From NCBI GenBank assembly GCA_022360315.1, contig JAKSDA010000438.1, forward strand, positions 52,832-116,831: 64,000 nt of DNA. The letters are read 5' to 3'. This document shows, piece by piece, positions 1 through 8,281 of the stretch. Both the position numbers and the translations under genes were made by a program. This stretch comes from Pseudomonadota bacterium (GTDB lineage: Bacteria; Myxococcota_A; Polyangia; Haliangiales; Haliangiaceae). The notes beneath the pieces were generated by a model. That model had not been told where the DNA came from. It saw only the letters and a list, made by a program, of their open reading frames with translations, and did no database searches. Numbering within the stretch: position 1 is the stretch's first letter; each line of letters starts with the position of its first letter.

Positions 1-90
1 TGTCGCCCCGATGGCGGTACTCCGCTCGGTGCCGGTGTATACGCGTCCGGCGCTTCAGTGTTACGGGAAATTTCTGCAGTATGATCCAGG

Positions 91-1713
91 TTAGGTCTGG
101 CCGGGCAATTCTGTCCTGTCGTCGCTGGCGAGCAACTGGGCGCGCAGTGCCGAGCGATCGGTCTTGCCCGTAGAGGTACTAGGAAGCGCATCGCGTATAT
201 CCAGACTCGCCGGCATCATATAGGAAGGCAACCTGGCTCTGCAGGCGGCCAGGACCTTTTCTCGCACCAGGGTTGCCCCGGCGCGCGGGGTCACGAACGC
301 GCACAGTCGATTGCCGATGGCCGGGTCGGGAATCGCCACCACAACCGCTCTGTCGACTCCACGGGCGGCGAGCAGCGCGCGTTCTACCTCGCCCATCTCG
401 ACGCGATAGCCCCGGGTCTTGATCAGCTGGTCGCCGCGGCCGACAAAGACGTAGTTGCCCTCGTCGTCGAGTGAGACGATATCGCCAGTACGATACACCC
501 GCCCTCCGGTTACTGGCGAGCGGGGATCGGGGACGAATTTCTCGCCCGTGCGCCCGGCATCGCCGTAATAACCCGCGGCTACCGTGGCGGCGCGGACGTA
601 GAGCTCGCCTTGCTGTCCGGGCGATTCGATGACCTGGCCATCGGCGTCCAGCGCAAATACGTCGAAGTTGGGAAATGGCTTGCCGATGGGCACAACCGCT
701 CGATCGTCCGAGGGCGTCGCGCCGACTCGGTAATAGGTCGAAGAATTGGCCTCGGTCTGGCCGTATACGTTGTAGAACTGCGCCGCCGGGATCTTCTGAC
801 ACAGCTGGCGCAGAACCCGCACGGGCAGAATCTCGCCGGAAAAGATCACCACCCGCAGGCTGTCCCACGACACTGCATCGAGTGCGCCCCGATCGTTCAT
901 CAGGGTCAGGGCAGAGGCGACCGAGTTCCAGATGGTGATGCGATACTCGTCGATGAACGCCGCCATCTTCCTGGCAAACGCCGAGAGATAGGACGGCAGG
1001 AGCACCACTGCCGCACCGGTCCGAGCTGCGACAAACAGGTCGAATACCGACAGGTCGAAGTGAAGCGGAGCGTGATTGGCCAGCCGATCGCGCTCGGTCA
1101 CGGCGAAAAAATCGCCGCACATGGCGGCAAAGGCAAGTGCGTTGCGATGGGTCAGAGCGACTCCCTTGGCTTCCCCCGTCGAACCTGAAGTATGTAGAAT
1201 ATAAGCCAGATCCATGTCTGTTGGGGTCGCCTCCACGGCCCGTTGGCCCGACGTCCAGGCGCTCATCGCGAAACCGCGACAGGCGTTTTGCTGGGCTTGG
1301 GTTGGCTCTTCCGGAAGCACGATGTGCTCGATGGTCGCGCACGCCTCCCTGTCGTCCAGCATGGGCGCGACCAGGTTGTTCAGGCAGTGGGCCGAAGTCA
1401 CCAGATGAGCCACGCGGCAGTTGGCGATGATCTGCGCTGCGCGACCGGGCGGCGACAACGGATCGATCGGCACATAGGCAGCTCCCGCCTTGAGCACACC
1501 GTACAGGGCACAGATGGCGTCGATCGACTTTCTAAATGCCAGGGCCACAGGGGTGCCGATCCCGACTCCGAGCCCGGCCAGAGCGCGTGCGATCTCGTCC
1601 GACCTGCGGTCCAGTTCGGCATAGGTGATGGTCCGGTCGCGGTCGATCAGGGCCAGTCGATCGGGATGAGTGCCTGCGCTTTTGCGCAGGAGCTGGTGAA
1701 CGAGATAATCCAT
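91..1713 (-). CDS. Stand-alone amino acid adenylation enzyme (prolyl-AMP ligase-like)
   Basis: ATP-dependent ligase that would activate an amino or other carboxylic acid as acyl-AMP and load it on the carrier protein encoded at 2957-3253. The 540 residues carry the adenylation core motifs in order: TSGSTGEAKG (175-184), NVYGQTEA (315-322), YRTGD (407-411), GRGDQLIKTRGYRVEMGE (about 425-442) and the catalytic-lysine motif PSTSTGKTDR (511-520, K517). No condensation, carrier or thioesterase domain is fused. It is last of four same-strand genes; a carrier protein and a PltE-like dehydrogenase next to it are the usual companions of L-prolyl-AMP ligases (PltF/RedM type). Proline specificity is inferred from context, since the pocket code was not resolved by alignment. 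A D-alanine-carrier-ligase-like role is the alternative. Its downstream side lies near the window edge, so further pathway genes may be missing. Confidence 0.85.
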   Translation of the reverse strand: MDYLVHQLLRKSAGTHPDRLALIDRDRTITYAELDRRSDEIARALAGLGVGIGTPVALAFRKSIDAICALYGVLKAGAAYVPIDPLSPPGRAAQIIANCRVAHLVTSAHCLNNLVAPMLDDREACATIEHIVLPEEPTQAQQNACRGFAMSAWTSGQRAVEATPTDMDLAYILHTSGSTGEAKGVALTHRNALAFAAMCGDFFAVTERDRLANHAPLHFDLSVFDLFVAARTGAAVVLLPSYLSAFARKMAAFIDEYRITIWNSVASALTLMNDRGALDAVSWDSLRVVIFSGEILPVRVLRQLCQKIPAAQFYNVYGQTEANSSTYYRVGATPSDDRAVVPIGKPFPNFDVFALDADGQVIESPGQQGELYVRAATVAAGYYGDAGRTGEKFVPDPRSPVTGGRVYRTGDIVSLDDEGNYVFVGRGDQLIKTRGYRVEMGEVERALLAARGVDRAVVVAIPDPAIGNRLCAFVTPRAGATLVREKVLAACRARLPSYMMPASLDIRDALPSTSTGKTDRSALRAQLLASDDRTELPGQT

Positions 1714-1774
1714 ATGTCGCTACCTGGCTCGATCATATCGATCGAGCGAGCGAATAGCCGGCCGCCCGGGCCGG

Positions 1775-2920
1775 CTACACACCCAGCAATCTGGCGATGA
1801 TATTGCGCTGGATCTCGGAGGTACCGGAATACAACCTGCTGCCCACTGCGTCGCGCAGATCGCGCTCGACCTCGAACTCCGGTAAATAGCCCTTGCCGCC
1901 GTGGATCTGGATGGCATCGAGGCTCGAAGCAACATAGCTCTCGCTCACAAACAGTTTGGCAATGGCCGCCTCCATGTGGGCCCGCTTGCCCTGCGATTTG
2001 AGCCAGGCGACCTTGGCCAGGATCAGCTCGGCCAGTTCGATGCGCACTTTCATATCGGCCAGTTTGTGCGAGATGCCCTGAAACTCGGCGATCGGCTTGC
2101 CGAACTGCGTGCGGTGTTTGCTGTGGTGGATGCAGGTCTGCAATTGCCGCTGCATCGCGCCGAGGTGACTGGCAAAGAGACAGCTCCGCTCCCATTCCAT
2201 CTCCGCGTTAAAAATGGCGCTGCCCTGCCCGGGTCGGCCGAGCATGGCGGTCTCGGGTACCTCGCATCGGTCGAGCGAAAGCGTGCCGGTGGGCGAGGTC
2301 TTCAGTCCCATCTTGTCGACCGGCCCCGAGATGTGTAACCCCGGGGTATCCCTGGCGACCAGAAATGCGGAGATGCCAGCCCAACCCAGTTTGGGGTTGG
2401 TCGCGGCAAAGACCAGAAAAACGCCGGCGATCGGTGCGTTTGAGACGAACGTCTTGGTACCGTCGAGAATATAGCGGTCGCCTTTTCTCACCGCGGTGGT
2501 GCGCAGGGCAAAGGCGTCTGAACCGGCCTCGGCCTCGGTCACAGCGTGGCCACCGACGATCGTGCCCGCGACCATACCGGGCAGATAGGCCTGTTTTTGC
2601 TCCTCGCTGCCAAATTGCACGATCGGCATCTCGCACGTCCACATGTGCGAATTGAGTGTGAACAGAAGGCCGCTGTCGCGACACCCGTAGCCGAGCGCCT
2701 GCATGGCCACCATGCACATCACCGCGTCCTCGCCGCGACCGCCGTAGCGCTCGGGAACGGGCAGCCCTTGAATGCCGAACGCGGCGCTTTTTTTCCATCC
2801 CTGCCAGAAGAACTCGCCGGCATGTTCGCGCCCGCGCATGTCGCCACCCAGCTCGCTCTCGGCGAACTCGATGAGCGACTGCTTGAGCTCGCTCTGTTTT
2901 TTTGTCAGCGCAAAGTCCAC
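1775..2920 (-). CDS. Acyl-CoA dehydrogenase-fold oxidase, L-prolyl-carrier dehydrogenase-like
   Basis: FAD flavoprotein of 381 aa with the acyl-CoA dehydrogenase signatures TEAEAGSD (128-135), RTQFGKPI (270-277) and IHGGKGYLPEFEVERDLRD (339-357). The usual catalytic-base motif Y-E-G-T-S reads Y-S-G-T-S here (364-368), so the common C-terminal glutamate is absent. E244 in MEWERS sits where isovaleryl-CoA dehydrogenases and the prolyl-carrier dehydrogenases (PltE, RedW, PigA) keep their base. This, together with 380-aa length and an adjacent carrier protein and ligase, favours oxidation of a carrier-bound prolyl or pyrroline group to pyrrole over fatty-acid beta-oxidation. It starts 36 nt downstream of the carrier gene's stop and ends 61 nt before the ligase. 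Substrate is inference. Confidence 0.82.
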   Translation of the reverse strand: MDFALTKKQSELKQSLIEFAESELGGDMRGREHAGEFFWQGWKKSAAFGIQGLPVPERYGGRGEDAVMCMVAMQALGYGCRDSGLLFTLNSHMWTCEMPIVQFGSEEQKQAYLPGMVAGTIVGGHAVTEAEAGSDAFALRTTAVRKGDRYILDGTKTFVSNAPIAGVFLVFAATNPKLGWAGISAFLVARDTPGLHISGPVDKMGLKTSPTGTLSLDRCEVPETAMLGRPGQGSAIFNAEMEWERSCLFASHLGAMQRQLQTCIHHSKHRTQFGKPIAEFQGISHKLADMKVRIELAELILAKVAWLKSQGKRAHMEAAIAKLFVSESYVASSLDAIQIHGGKGYLPEFEVERDLRDAVGSRLYSGTSEIQRNIIARLLGV

Positions 2921-2956
2921 AAAAACTCCCGGCGATGCGCGATCCCACCGCTGCGA

Positions 2957-3253
2957 TCAGCTCGGTTGAGCCGGCCGGTCAGATCGCTCCAGCCGGTCGT
3001 GAATCATCTGTGCAATGGCAGTGATCGTCTCGTAGTTCTCGGGTTCGAAGTCGGCATCCGATATGTTTACCCCGAAGCGGCTCTCGATGTACTCGTTGAG
3101 TCGCGTGATACTCATGGAATCCAAAATGCCCCCATCGAGGAGAGATTCACGGTCGTCAATTGCAGCGCCGTGCCGGAGTTCGCTTTCGATGAAACTGCGC
3201 AATGCACCCTGGATGCTTTCGATACCTTGGTTCATGGTACGTCCGGTGGCCAC
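2957..3253 (-). CDS. Acyl/peptidyl carrier protein
   Basis: Small acidic helical protein (98 aa) with the phosphopantetheine attachment motif GGILDSMSI; the modified serine would be S46. An upstream LLDGG and downstream GVNISDADFEPENYETI region match the four-helix carrier fold. It probably holds the substrate activated by the ligase at 91-1713 and oxidised by the enzyme at 1775-2920, like PltL/RedO in pyrrole-2-carboxylate formation. Start could be the second Met (3235), which removes six unconserved residues. It lies 22 nt after the EctC homologue and 36 nt before the dehydrogenase, so the four genes are almost certainly cotranscribed. Confidence 0.85.
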   Translation of the reverse strand: MATGRTMNQGIESIQGALRSFIESELRHGAAIDDRESLLDGGILDSMSITRLNEYIESRFGVNISDADFEPENYETITAIAQMIHDRLERSDRPAQPS

Positions 3254-3275
3254 AGCTCGGGCCTCCGCTCAATGT

Positions 3276-3656
3276 TCAGTAGTACGAGGCCGTGCCGCTC
3301 GCGAGACTGTGTGACTCAAGACCGTGCAACGCCGGCGCAAAAACACAGATCAGACGCATGGTGGTTCTGGCCCGCAAATAGTGTTTGTCGTGCTTGTCCA
3401 GAGCGTACATGGTGCCGACCTCGATCGGGTAGCGATTGCCGTCCATATCCTCGACCTCGCCTTCTCCCTCGATGCAATAACACGCCTCCATGTGGTTCTT
3501 GTACTCGAGCAACGACTCGGAACCGGCTCGAATCACGGTATCGGTAAGTGTATAGCCCATGCCATCCTCGAGGGTCAGAAAGCGCCGGCTCTGGCCGTTG
3601 CCCCACGCCACGTCTCGCTCAGTTCCGATCAGATCGCTGAGTCTCCGGACAATCAT
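3276..3656 (-). CDS. ectC: Ectoine synthase homologue (EctC)
   Basis: Cupin-fold cyclase of 126 aa, near the usual EctC length. It shows the family-specific stretches YKNHMEACYCIEGEGEVED and GTMYALDKHDKHYLRA. The metal ligands described for the Paenibacillus lautus enzyme (Glu57, Tyr85, His93) are present here as E57, Y84 and H92, so it should be catalytically competent. No ectA, ectB or ectD lies nearby, so it is a solitary EctC. It is the first gene of a minus-strand operon with a carrier protein, a prolyl-type dehydrogenase and an adenylation enzyme. Solitary EctC proteins usually hydrate or cyclise imported precursor, and EctC also has a reported side reaction condensing glutamine into the cyclic proline-like amino acid ADPC. 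Participation in the neighbouring carrier pathway is inference. Confidence 0.87.
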   Translation of the reverse strand: MIVRRLSDLIGTERDVAWGNGQSRRFLTLEDGMGYTLTDTVIRAGSESLLEYKNHMEACYCIEGEGEVEDMDGNRYPIEVGTMYALDKHDKHYLRARTTMRLICVFAPALHGLESHSLASGTASYY

Positions 3657-3780
3657 TTCGCTCTATTATGCCCCCCCGATGCATGGATTGGCGAGTTGGC
3701 ATCGCGGATAATTGGCGCGCGGCGCGCTGCCAACCCCGCGTCCCGGGTCTGCTCGTCTTATGGTATGACCTCGCACCACA

Positions 3781-3794
3781 TGCAACACGTTGCA
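3781..3794. promoter_or_regulatory. Inverted repeat TGCAAC-N2-GTTGCA in divergent intergenic region
   Basis: A perfect 6-bp-arm palindrome lies between the divergent ectC-first operon (start 3656) and the membrane protein starting at 3856. Its position fits a regulator site or a leader hairpin. No assigned regulator is nearby. Confidence 0.3.
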
Positions 3795-3855
3795 TTTCAC
3801 TCCGGAAGGTTCAGATGATCGGTCGGGACTGGCCAGAGCGGTGCGCGAGGAGATC

Positions 3856-5370
3856 ATGACCGCGACGCGGGCGGGTACATATCCGGGTGCGGCAGCGGGG
3901 CGCTGGCTCTACGGGCTTTTGTGGATCGCCGTCGCGGTGCTCCTGTGCACTCCCATATGGCTCACTTCGATACCGCCGCTGTCCGAACTCCACGATCACC
4001 TGGCCCGGCTTTCCATCGTGAGCCAGTACGACTCGATCGCGTCCTTTCGGGATACCTATCGGATCGACTGGGGGCTCTATCCCAACCTGGCAATCGAGCT
4101 TTTCGGACTGCCGCTCTTGTCGCTGTTCTCGCCCGACGAGGTGGCCAAGCTGTTTCTGACTGTCACGGTTCTTCTGTGGCACAGCGGCACCGCGATGTTT
4201 TCCCAGGCGGTTCGCGGCCGGATGAGCTGGCGGGCCCTGATCGCGTCGTTTTTCGTCTACAACCAGCAGTTCTTGCACGGCGAGTGCAACTTTGTCTTTT
4301 CCATGGGATTGTGCCTTCACGCTCTGTCGCTGTGGATTGCCAATCGCAAGCGCTTTGGCCTGGCCAGTGCAGTCGCCATAACCCTCGTGGCGACGTCGGC
4401 ATTTGTTGCCCATCTCTTTGGATTTGCCATTTTCGTTGCCGCGACGGTTGCCATGACGCTGTCGCGATTGGCCCGCAGGCGCACGGTCGAGCCCAACCTG
4501 GTCGTCGGCCTGCTGCCGCTGATTCCGGGCACGGTTCTGTCGGCCCTGCTCATCGCCGGAGTCGTGGGCAGCCCGCCCGATCTCGGAGCGGGCGTGTTGT
4601 ATGCCCCATTGAGCCACACAGTGCGCAACTCCTTGACCGTACTCACCGGCTACGATGTCGCCACCGATATCGCGTCTGTGGGGGTGATCTGTCTGCTCGC
4701 TGCCATCGTGCTCATCATGCGCACCGAACTGGCATTTCGGGTCGATCTTCTGGTCGCCGGGCTGTTTGTCGGCGGCCTCTACTGGGTATTTCCATCGGAC
4801 GTCGCGGCCGGCCAGGCAGTCAACGTGCATTTTGCCCTGGGCGCGTATCTGTTCATCTTGTTTTCACTCGACATCCGCGTCTCAGCGCGGGTGAGAAACG
4901 CGATCATCCTCGCTGTGTGTCTGCTCTTTGCGGTGCGCACCGGGACCACGGCCGCCTACTGGGTCGAACTCGACCGCGAGTATCGCGTTCACCTCGACGC
5001 GTTCAAATCCATCGACAGAGGATCGGCCGTGTACGCGTTGTACTTCACCGCAGAGCCCGAGCTGTTCAACGCCCGCCGGGTCCACACCCACGCTCTGCTC
5101 CACACCATCAGCATGGCCGCTCTGTACCGCGAGGCCAGGGTCTCGTCTCTGGTCGGCGTGCCCGGTTGGCACCTGTTGCTTCGCCGCCAGTGGACGGACC
5201 GGTCCCCGCGCTTTGCCGACGATTCGGAGCCGTCCATTCCATGGGACGACATTGCTGAACAATACCAGTATGTGTGGGCCTGCCGGGCTCCCGAGCAGAT
5301 CCTGGCCCCGCTCGCCGCGCGCGCCACCCTGACCGCGCAAACCGCCATGTGCCGGCTCTATCGCCTGTGA
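3856..5370 (+). CDS. Polytopic membrane protein, GT-C glycosyltransferase-like
   Basis: Integral inner-membrane protein of 504 aa with about ten hydrophobic segments spread over residues 15-360 and a soluble C-terminal part of about 130 residues. The acidic pair in the first loop (PPLSELHDHLAR) sits where GT-C polyprenyl-phosphate-sugar transferases carry their catalytic acids, but no family motif is clear, so function stays open. An upstream in-frame ATG at 3790 exists. ATG 3856 is preferred because AGGAG lies five bases upstream of it and because the first membrane helix then begins near residue 17. It is transcribed away from the ectC operon and followed by 328 bp without a gene. Confidence 0.7.
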   Translation: MTATRAGTYPGAAAGRWLYGLLWIAVAVLLCTPIWLTSIPPLSELHDHLARLSIVSQYDSIASFRDTYRIDWGLYPNLAIELFGLPLLSLFSPDEVAKLFLTVTVLLWHSGTAMFSQAVRGRMSWRALIASFFVYNQQFLHGECNFVFSMGLCLHALSLWIANRKRFGLASAVAITLVATSAFVAHLFGFAIFVAATVAMTLSRLARRRTVEPNLVVGLLPLIPGTVLSALLIAGVVGSPPDLGAGVLYAPLSHTVRNSLTVLTGYDVATDIASVGVICLLAAIVLIMRTELAFRVDLLVAGLFVGGLYWVFPSDVAAGQAVNVHFALGAYLFILFSLDIRVSARVRNAIILAVCLLFAVRTGTTAAYWVELDREYRVHLDAFKSIDRGSAVYALYFTAEPELFNARRVHTHALLHTISMAALYREARVSSLVGVPGWHLLLRRQWTDRSPRFADDSEPSIPWDDIAEQYQYVWACRAPEQILAPLAARATLTAQTAMCRLYRL

Positions 5371-5698
5371 ATGACCTGGCCACCGCGTGGTCAGCCGACC
5401 TGTGACAACCACCTCATCACGCCTGGGCAGGAAAATCAGTCAGCTACTATCGGCGTTGCGACTTCGATCCAGTATTGGCCTGGATCGGCATAAACGTGTC
5501 ACACTGATCTGTTCGCGGATCAAGAAGGGCAACAGGATGAGGTGTAGGGAAATTGCGGTCAGTGTAGGTTGAAGGCTTGGCGGCAGAATTGTGCCGTCCA
5601 ACATACAAATCGTATCAGACGAGGTCGACCGGTACCACGTCGGGTTCATGGCAGATTTGACCCCAGGATTGACAAATTCTCAGGGAGGGATGAGCAAT
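5371..5698. other. Intergenic stretch, no gene recognised
   Basis: No convincing coding or RNA gene was found. The stretch is less GC-rich than its neighbours and should hold the promoter of the PP-loop gene, but no good -35/-10 pair could be assigned by eye. Confidence 0.4.
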
Positions 5699-6871
5699 AT
5701 GCTTACCAGCGATCAACGAGTTTCAGAGTGCAATGAGTTTATAGGCTATGCCTTGCACCAGTTCCCCGGGCAGTGCGAGCGTGGTCTTGCCAAATCCATC
5801 ACGCGGTGCAAACGGTGTATTGCCTCACCTCTTTTCGCTCGTATTGAAGATGGATTGTGTGAATTGTGCCGGGCTGGTGATTCGGCCGTATCGGCTGCTG
5901 GCCAGGCGGCAGCCGACGAAGACGAGCGGGCCGAGCTGCACGGCATTCTGCAAGCCGCCTGTGGTCGCGGACCGGCTGACTACGACGCACTGGTGATGTT
6001 CAGCGGCGGCAAAGACAGCACGTATCTGGTTCACAAGCTGCGCGCGGACTATCCGACTCTTCGCATTCTCGCCCTCACCATTGACAGTGGGTTTGCCAGT
6101 AGCGTTGCCATGCAACATGTCAGCACGGTCAGCGCCAGCCTCGACGGTGTCGACAGCATGGTCATGCGACCCCACAGGGATCTGTTTTACCGCGCATTTC
6201 GCCATGCCTTGACTCACCCCAAACCGGGTAGTTGTTACCTCACCATCGATTTGCTCGACGGTGAGTTGACCTTTGACATCGGTCGCAACCTCGCTGCCTC
6301 CATGAGCATTCCGCTCTTTCTTGCCGGCACCTCGCCGGCGCAACTGAGGCTTCTGCACAAGCTCGACTGGTTCGAGCGCCCCCGTGACATCATGCTGGCC
6401 AGACGCACGCATACCACCGGCGGGTATGCCGTGACTGAACTGTCGAAAGAAGATGCCCTGCACTATTGGTGGGACGGAACCAGGTGGCCAGCCGAGCGTG
6501 TACCGCGAAACATTTTACCGTATCACGCCTGGGGCTACGACGAGCAGTTCATCAAGAGCGAGGTGGTTCGTCTGGGGTATATTGAAGAGGGGTTTGACAA
6601 TCCACTGATCACCAATAACACACTGATTCCGCTCATGGTGTGCATTGATATTACCCGCCTGGGCTATTGTGGCTTCGAGCCGGAATTTGCCCTGCTCATC
6701 CGGGACGGCAAGGCCGATCGCACTCTGTGGCGAAACCTCTTCGATGCCGCAGCACACCTGGCCGAAAAAGGGCAATTCTTGCCAAAATGCGTGGATGATG
6801 TCCTCGCACAGCTCGATTTGAGCCGGGACCAACTCGGTATACCGCACCCCCGTGCACCGGGGTTTGAATGA
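5699..6871 (+). CDS. PP-loop (N-type) ATP pyrophosphatase with Cys4 motif, amidotransferase-like
   Basis: Predicted ATP-pyrophosphatase that activates a substrate as an adenylate, usually for amide or thio transfer. The PP-loop signature SGGKDSTYL is at residues 102-110, followed by the Rossmann-like region ILALTIDSGFAS. An N-terminal C-x2-C-x13-C-x2-C set (C37, C40, C54, C57) resembles the zinc-binding head of WbpG/PseA-type N-acetyl-sugar amidotransferases and some tRNA-modifying PP-loop enzymes. Three in-frame starts compete; 5699 was chosen because GGGAGGG lies nine bases upstream, while ATG 5690 abuts that element. The protein at 6988 follows after 116 bp and probably works with it. Substrate unknown; it could modify a sugar, a peptide or a small metabolite. 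Confidence 0.75.
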   Translation: MLTSDQRVSECNEFIGYALHQFPGQCERGLAKSITRCKRCIASPLFARIEDGLCELCRAGDSAVSAAGQAAADEDERAELHGILQAACGRGPADYDALVMFSGGKDSTYLVHKLRADYPTLRILALTIDSGFASSVAMQHVSTVSASLDGVDSMVMRPHRDLFYRAFRHALTHPKPGSCYLTIDLLDGELTFDIGRNLAASMSIPLFLAGTSPAQLRLLHKLDWFERPRDIMLARRTHTTGGYAVTELSKEDALHYWWDGTRWPAERVPRNILPYHAWGYDEQFIKSEVVRLGYIEEGFDNPLITNNTLIPLMVCIDITRLGYCGFEPEFALLIRDGKADRTLWRNLFDAAAHLAEKGQFLPKCVDDVLAQLDLSRDQLGIPHPRAPGFE

Positions 6872-6987
6872 CGTCATGCAGTCTGATCTGGTCCGGGAGC
6901 TACAGCGCGATACCCATTGAATCTCATGAAACATCACATTGATATGTCTAACGAAATAGAATTATCACCACAGAAGGATTTTGGGAG

Positions 6988-7740
6988 ATGGAGCAATCAA
7001 CATACCGGGGCATCAACGGCAATCGATCGCGCAATGGCGGGATCGATACCGCCCGGCTGGCCGATGATACGGGGTTTCCCACCGTCAAACCTGCCCAGCG
7101 CTCGCTCTTGACCGCGCTCGGCTGCCGGGCCTTTGGCGAATCCGGTCCAAGGAAGTACGGAATGAGCCGATTTGAATATTACGAGCGGCTTCATTCCATT
7201 AACTCCGACATCTATCGATTTATCTTGCTGGACGTTGCCAAAGCGGTTGCCGAGTCCAATGCGGTTGGATTGCTCGGTGTCATGCCCACGAACAAAACGA
7301 CGTTTGATCGGTTCACGGGCGGTCGGGTGAGTCAGTTCGAGTTTGGCCCCGGGGAAGTCCTGGCCCGCGACTTTCGCGGGCCCTGCGATCTTTATCTGCA
7401 GACCCTGTATCTGGAGCCGAATCGCTACCGCCTCATGCGTCGCCTGCTCAACGGCCTGCTGCGGGCCATGGCCGAGCTGTCGCGCGGCGGTATCGACGGC
7501 AGCGGACCTGGCGGTGGGGTGCGAATCTTCTGCGAAGCGACCACGCCGGCGGGCAAGAACATCATGGCAGCCTTTGGAATGACTGGGTGTGGCTTCAGCA
7601 AGGATGGCAATCCCATCTATGTCATTCACACCTCGGCCGGCAAGCCGTTGATCATCAATACCCCCCGCAAATTGCTCAACGCCGAACTGCAAGAGTACGT
7701 ATCACAGGGCCATTGCATGTGGGGAGACAGTCGCGGCTGA
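6988..7740 (+). CDS. Hypothetical protein, possible acyltransferase-like fold
   Basis: Unrecognised soluble protein of 250 aa without signal peptide or membrane helices. The alternation of strands and helices, a central helix YRLMRRLLNGLLRAMAELSRGG and the late block FCEATTPAGKNIMAAFGMTGCGFSKDG are reminiscent of a GNAT-like N-acyltransferase, in which a ligand-induced jump in rank (AAFGMTGCGF) is common. No acetyl-CoA-binding R/Q-x-x-G-x-G/A is obvious. GGGAG lies immediately before the chosen ATG; an internal ATG at 7162 is possible. It follows the PP-loop enzyme on the same strand, so the two may form a small modification module. Confidence 0.6.
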   Translation: MEQSTYRGINGNRSRNGGIDTARLADDTGFPTVKPAQRSLLTALGCRAFGESGPRKYGMSRFEYYERLHSINSDIYRFILLDVAKAVAESNAVGLLGVMPTNKTTFDRFTGGRVSQFEFGPGEVLARDFRGPCDLYLQTLYLEPNRYRLMRRLLNGLLRAMAELSRGGIDGSGPGGGVRIFCEATTPAGKNIMAAFGMTGCGFSKDGNPIYVIHTSAGKPLIINTPRKLLNAELQEYVSQGHCMWGDSRG

Positions 7741-7794
7741 GCGAGTGAACCGGCCAGGCGAGGATGGTCAGCGGAGTAGCCGGGCCGGCCTCTG

Positions 7795-7830
7795 CTGTAC
7801 ATTGTACCGAACGATCGGTACAATGTACAG
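7795..7830. promoter_or_regulatory. Perfect 15-bp inverted repeat, TetR-type operator
   Basis: The arm CTGTACATTGTACCG (7795-7809) is matched without error by its reverse complement at 7816-7830 around the 6-bp spacer AACGAT. The core resembles TetR-family operators (ACCGAACGNTCGGT type). It ends three bases before the ATG of a truncated TetR gene (7834), the expected place for an autoregulatory site. The palindrome is intact although the regulator is broken. Confidence 0.75.
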
Positions 7831-7833
7831 ATA

Positions 7834-8281
7834 ATGGCAGGGACCAGACTGACCAGGGAGCAGGTGCTCGACCACATTGCCGAGGCGTTTCGGCGCTACG
7901 GCTATGAGGGCGCCAATTTGCGACGTAGGCAATCTGACCGAGAATGATCAGGCGTTTCTATTTTTGATGGATTATGCAAACCGGTCGCGGATCAAGTTGT
8001 GGGGTCGGGCTGAATTTGTCGAAGGAGATCCGGATCTACTGGCCAGGGTTGCCGATCCCGAGTATCACGGCGTGCCCGAGCGAGTGTTGGTTTTTCATGT
8101 CGAGGCCTGGGATATCAACTGCTCGCAGCACATCAAGCGGCGTTTTGCCGAGGATGACGTGGCGTTTGCAGTGAGCGAGTTACAGAGTCGCATCGACACC
8201 CCGGAGGTTGAAAATCAGCATTTGCGGCGGCAGCTATCCCTGGTGCGAGGCGAGCGAGGATCCGCCCCTGGCCCGAGCTAG
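7834..8281 (+). pseudogene. Deletion relic: TetR N-terminus abutting C-terminal half of a PNPOx-like flavoprotein
   Basis: From ATG 7834 a frame of 37 codons encodes LTREQVLDHIAEAFRRYGYEG, a typical TetR recognition-domain start, then stops at 7945-7947. From about 7920, in another frame, begins the second half of a pyridoxamine-5'-phosphate-oxidase-like flavin protein: NLTENDQAFLFLMDYANRSR, IKLWGRAEFVE and FHVEAWDINCSQHIKRRF, open to the stop at 8279-8281. The first half of the oxidase and most of TetR are missing, so one deletion probably joined two neighbouring genes. A frame from 7877 could still give a 134-aa protein, but it would lack half the barrel fold. The stop overlaps by four bases the convergent lipoprotein gene. 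Confidence 0.75.

Noticed and set aside
3811..4830. Minus-strand frame of 339 codons opposite the membrane protein
   Set aside because: Gln/Arg/Asp-rich antisense of a hydrophobic helix-coding gene, no domain.
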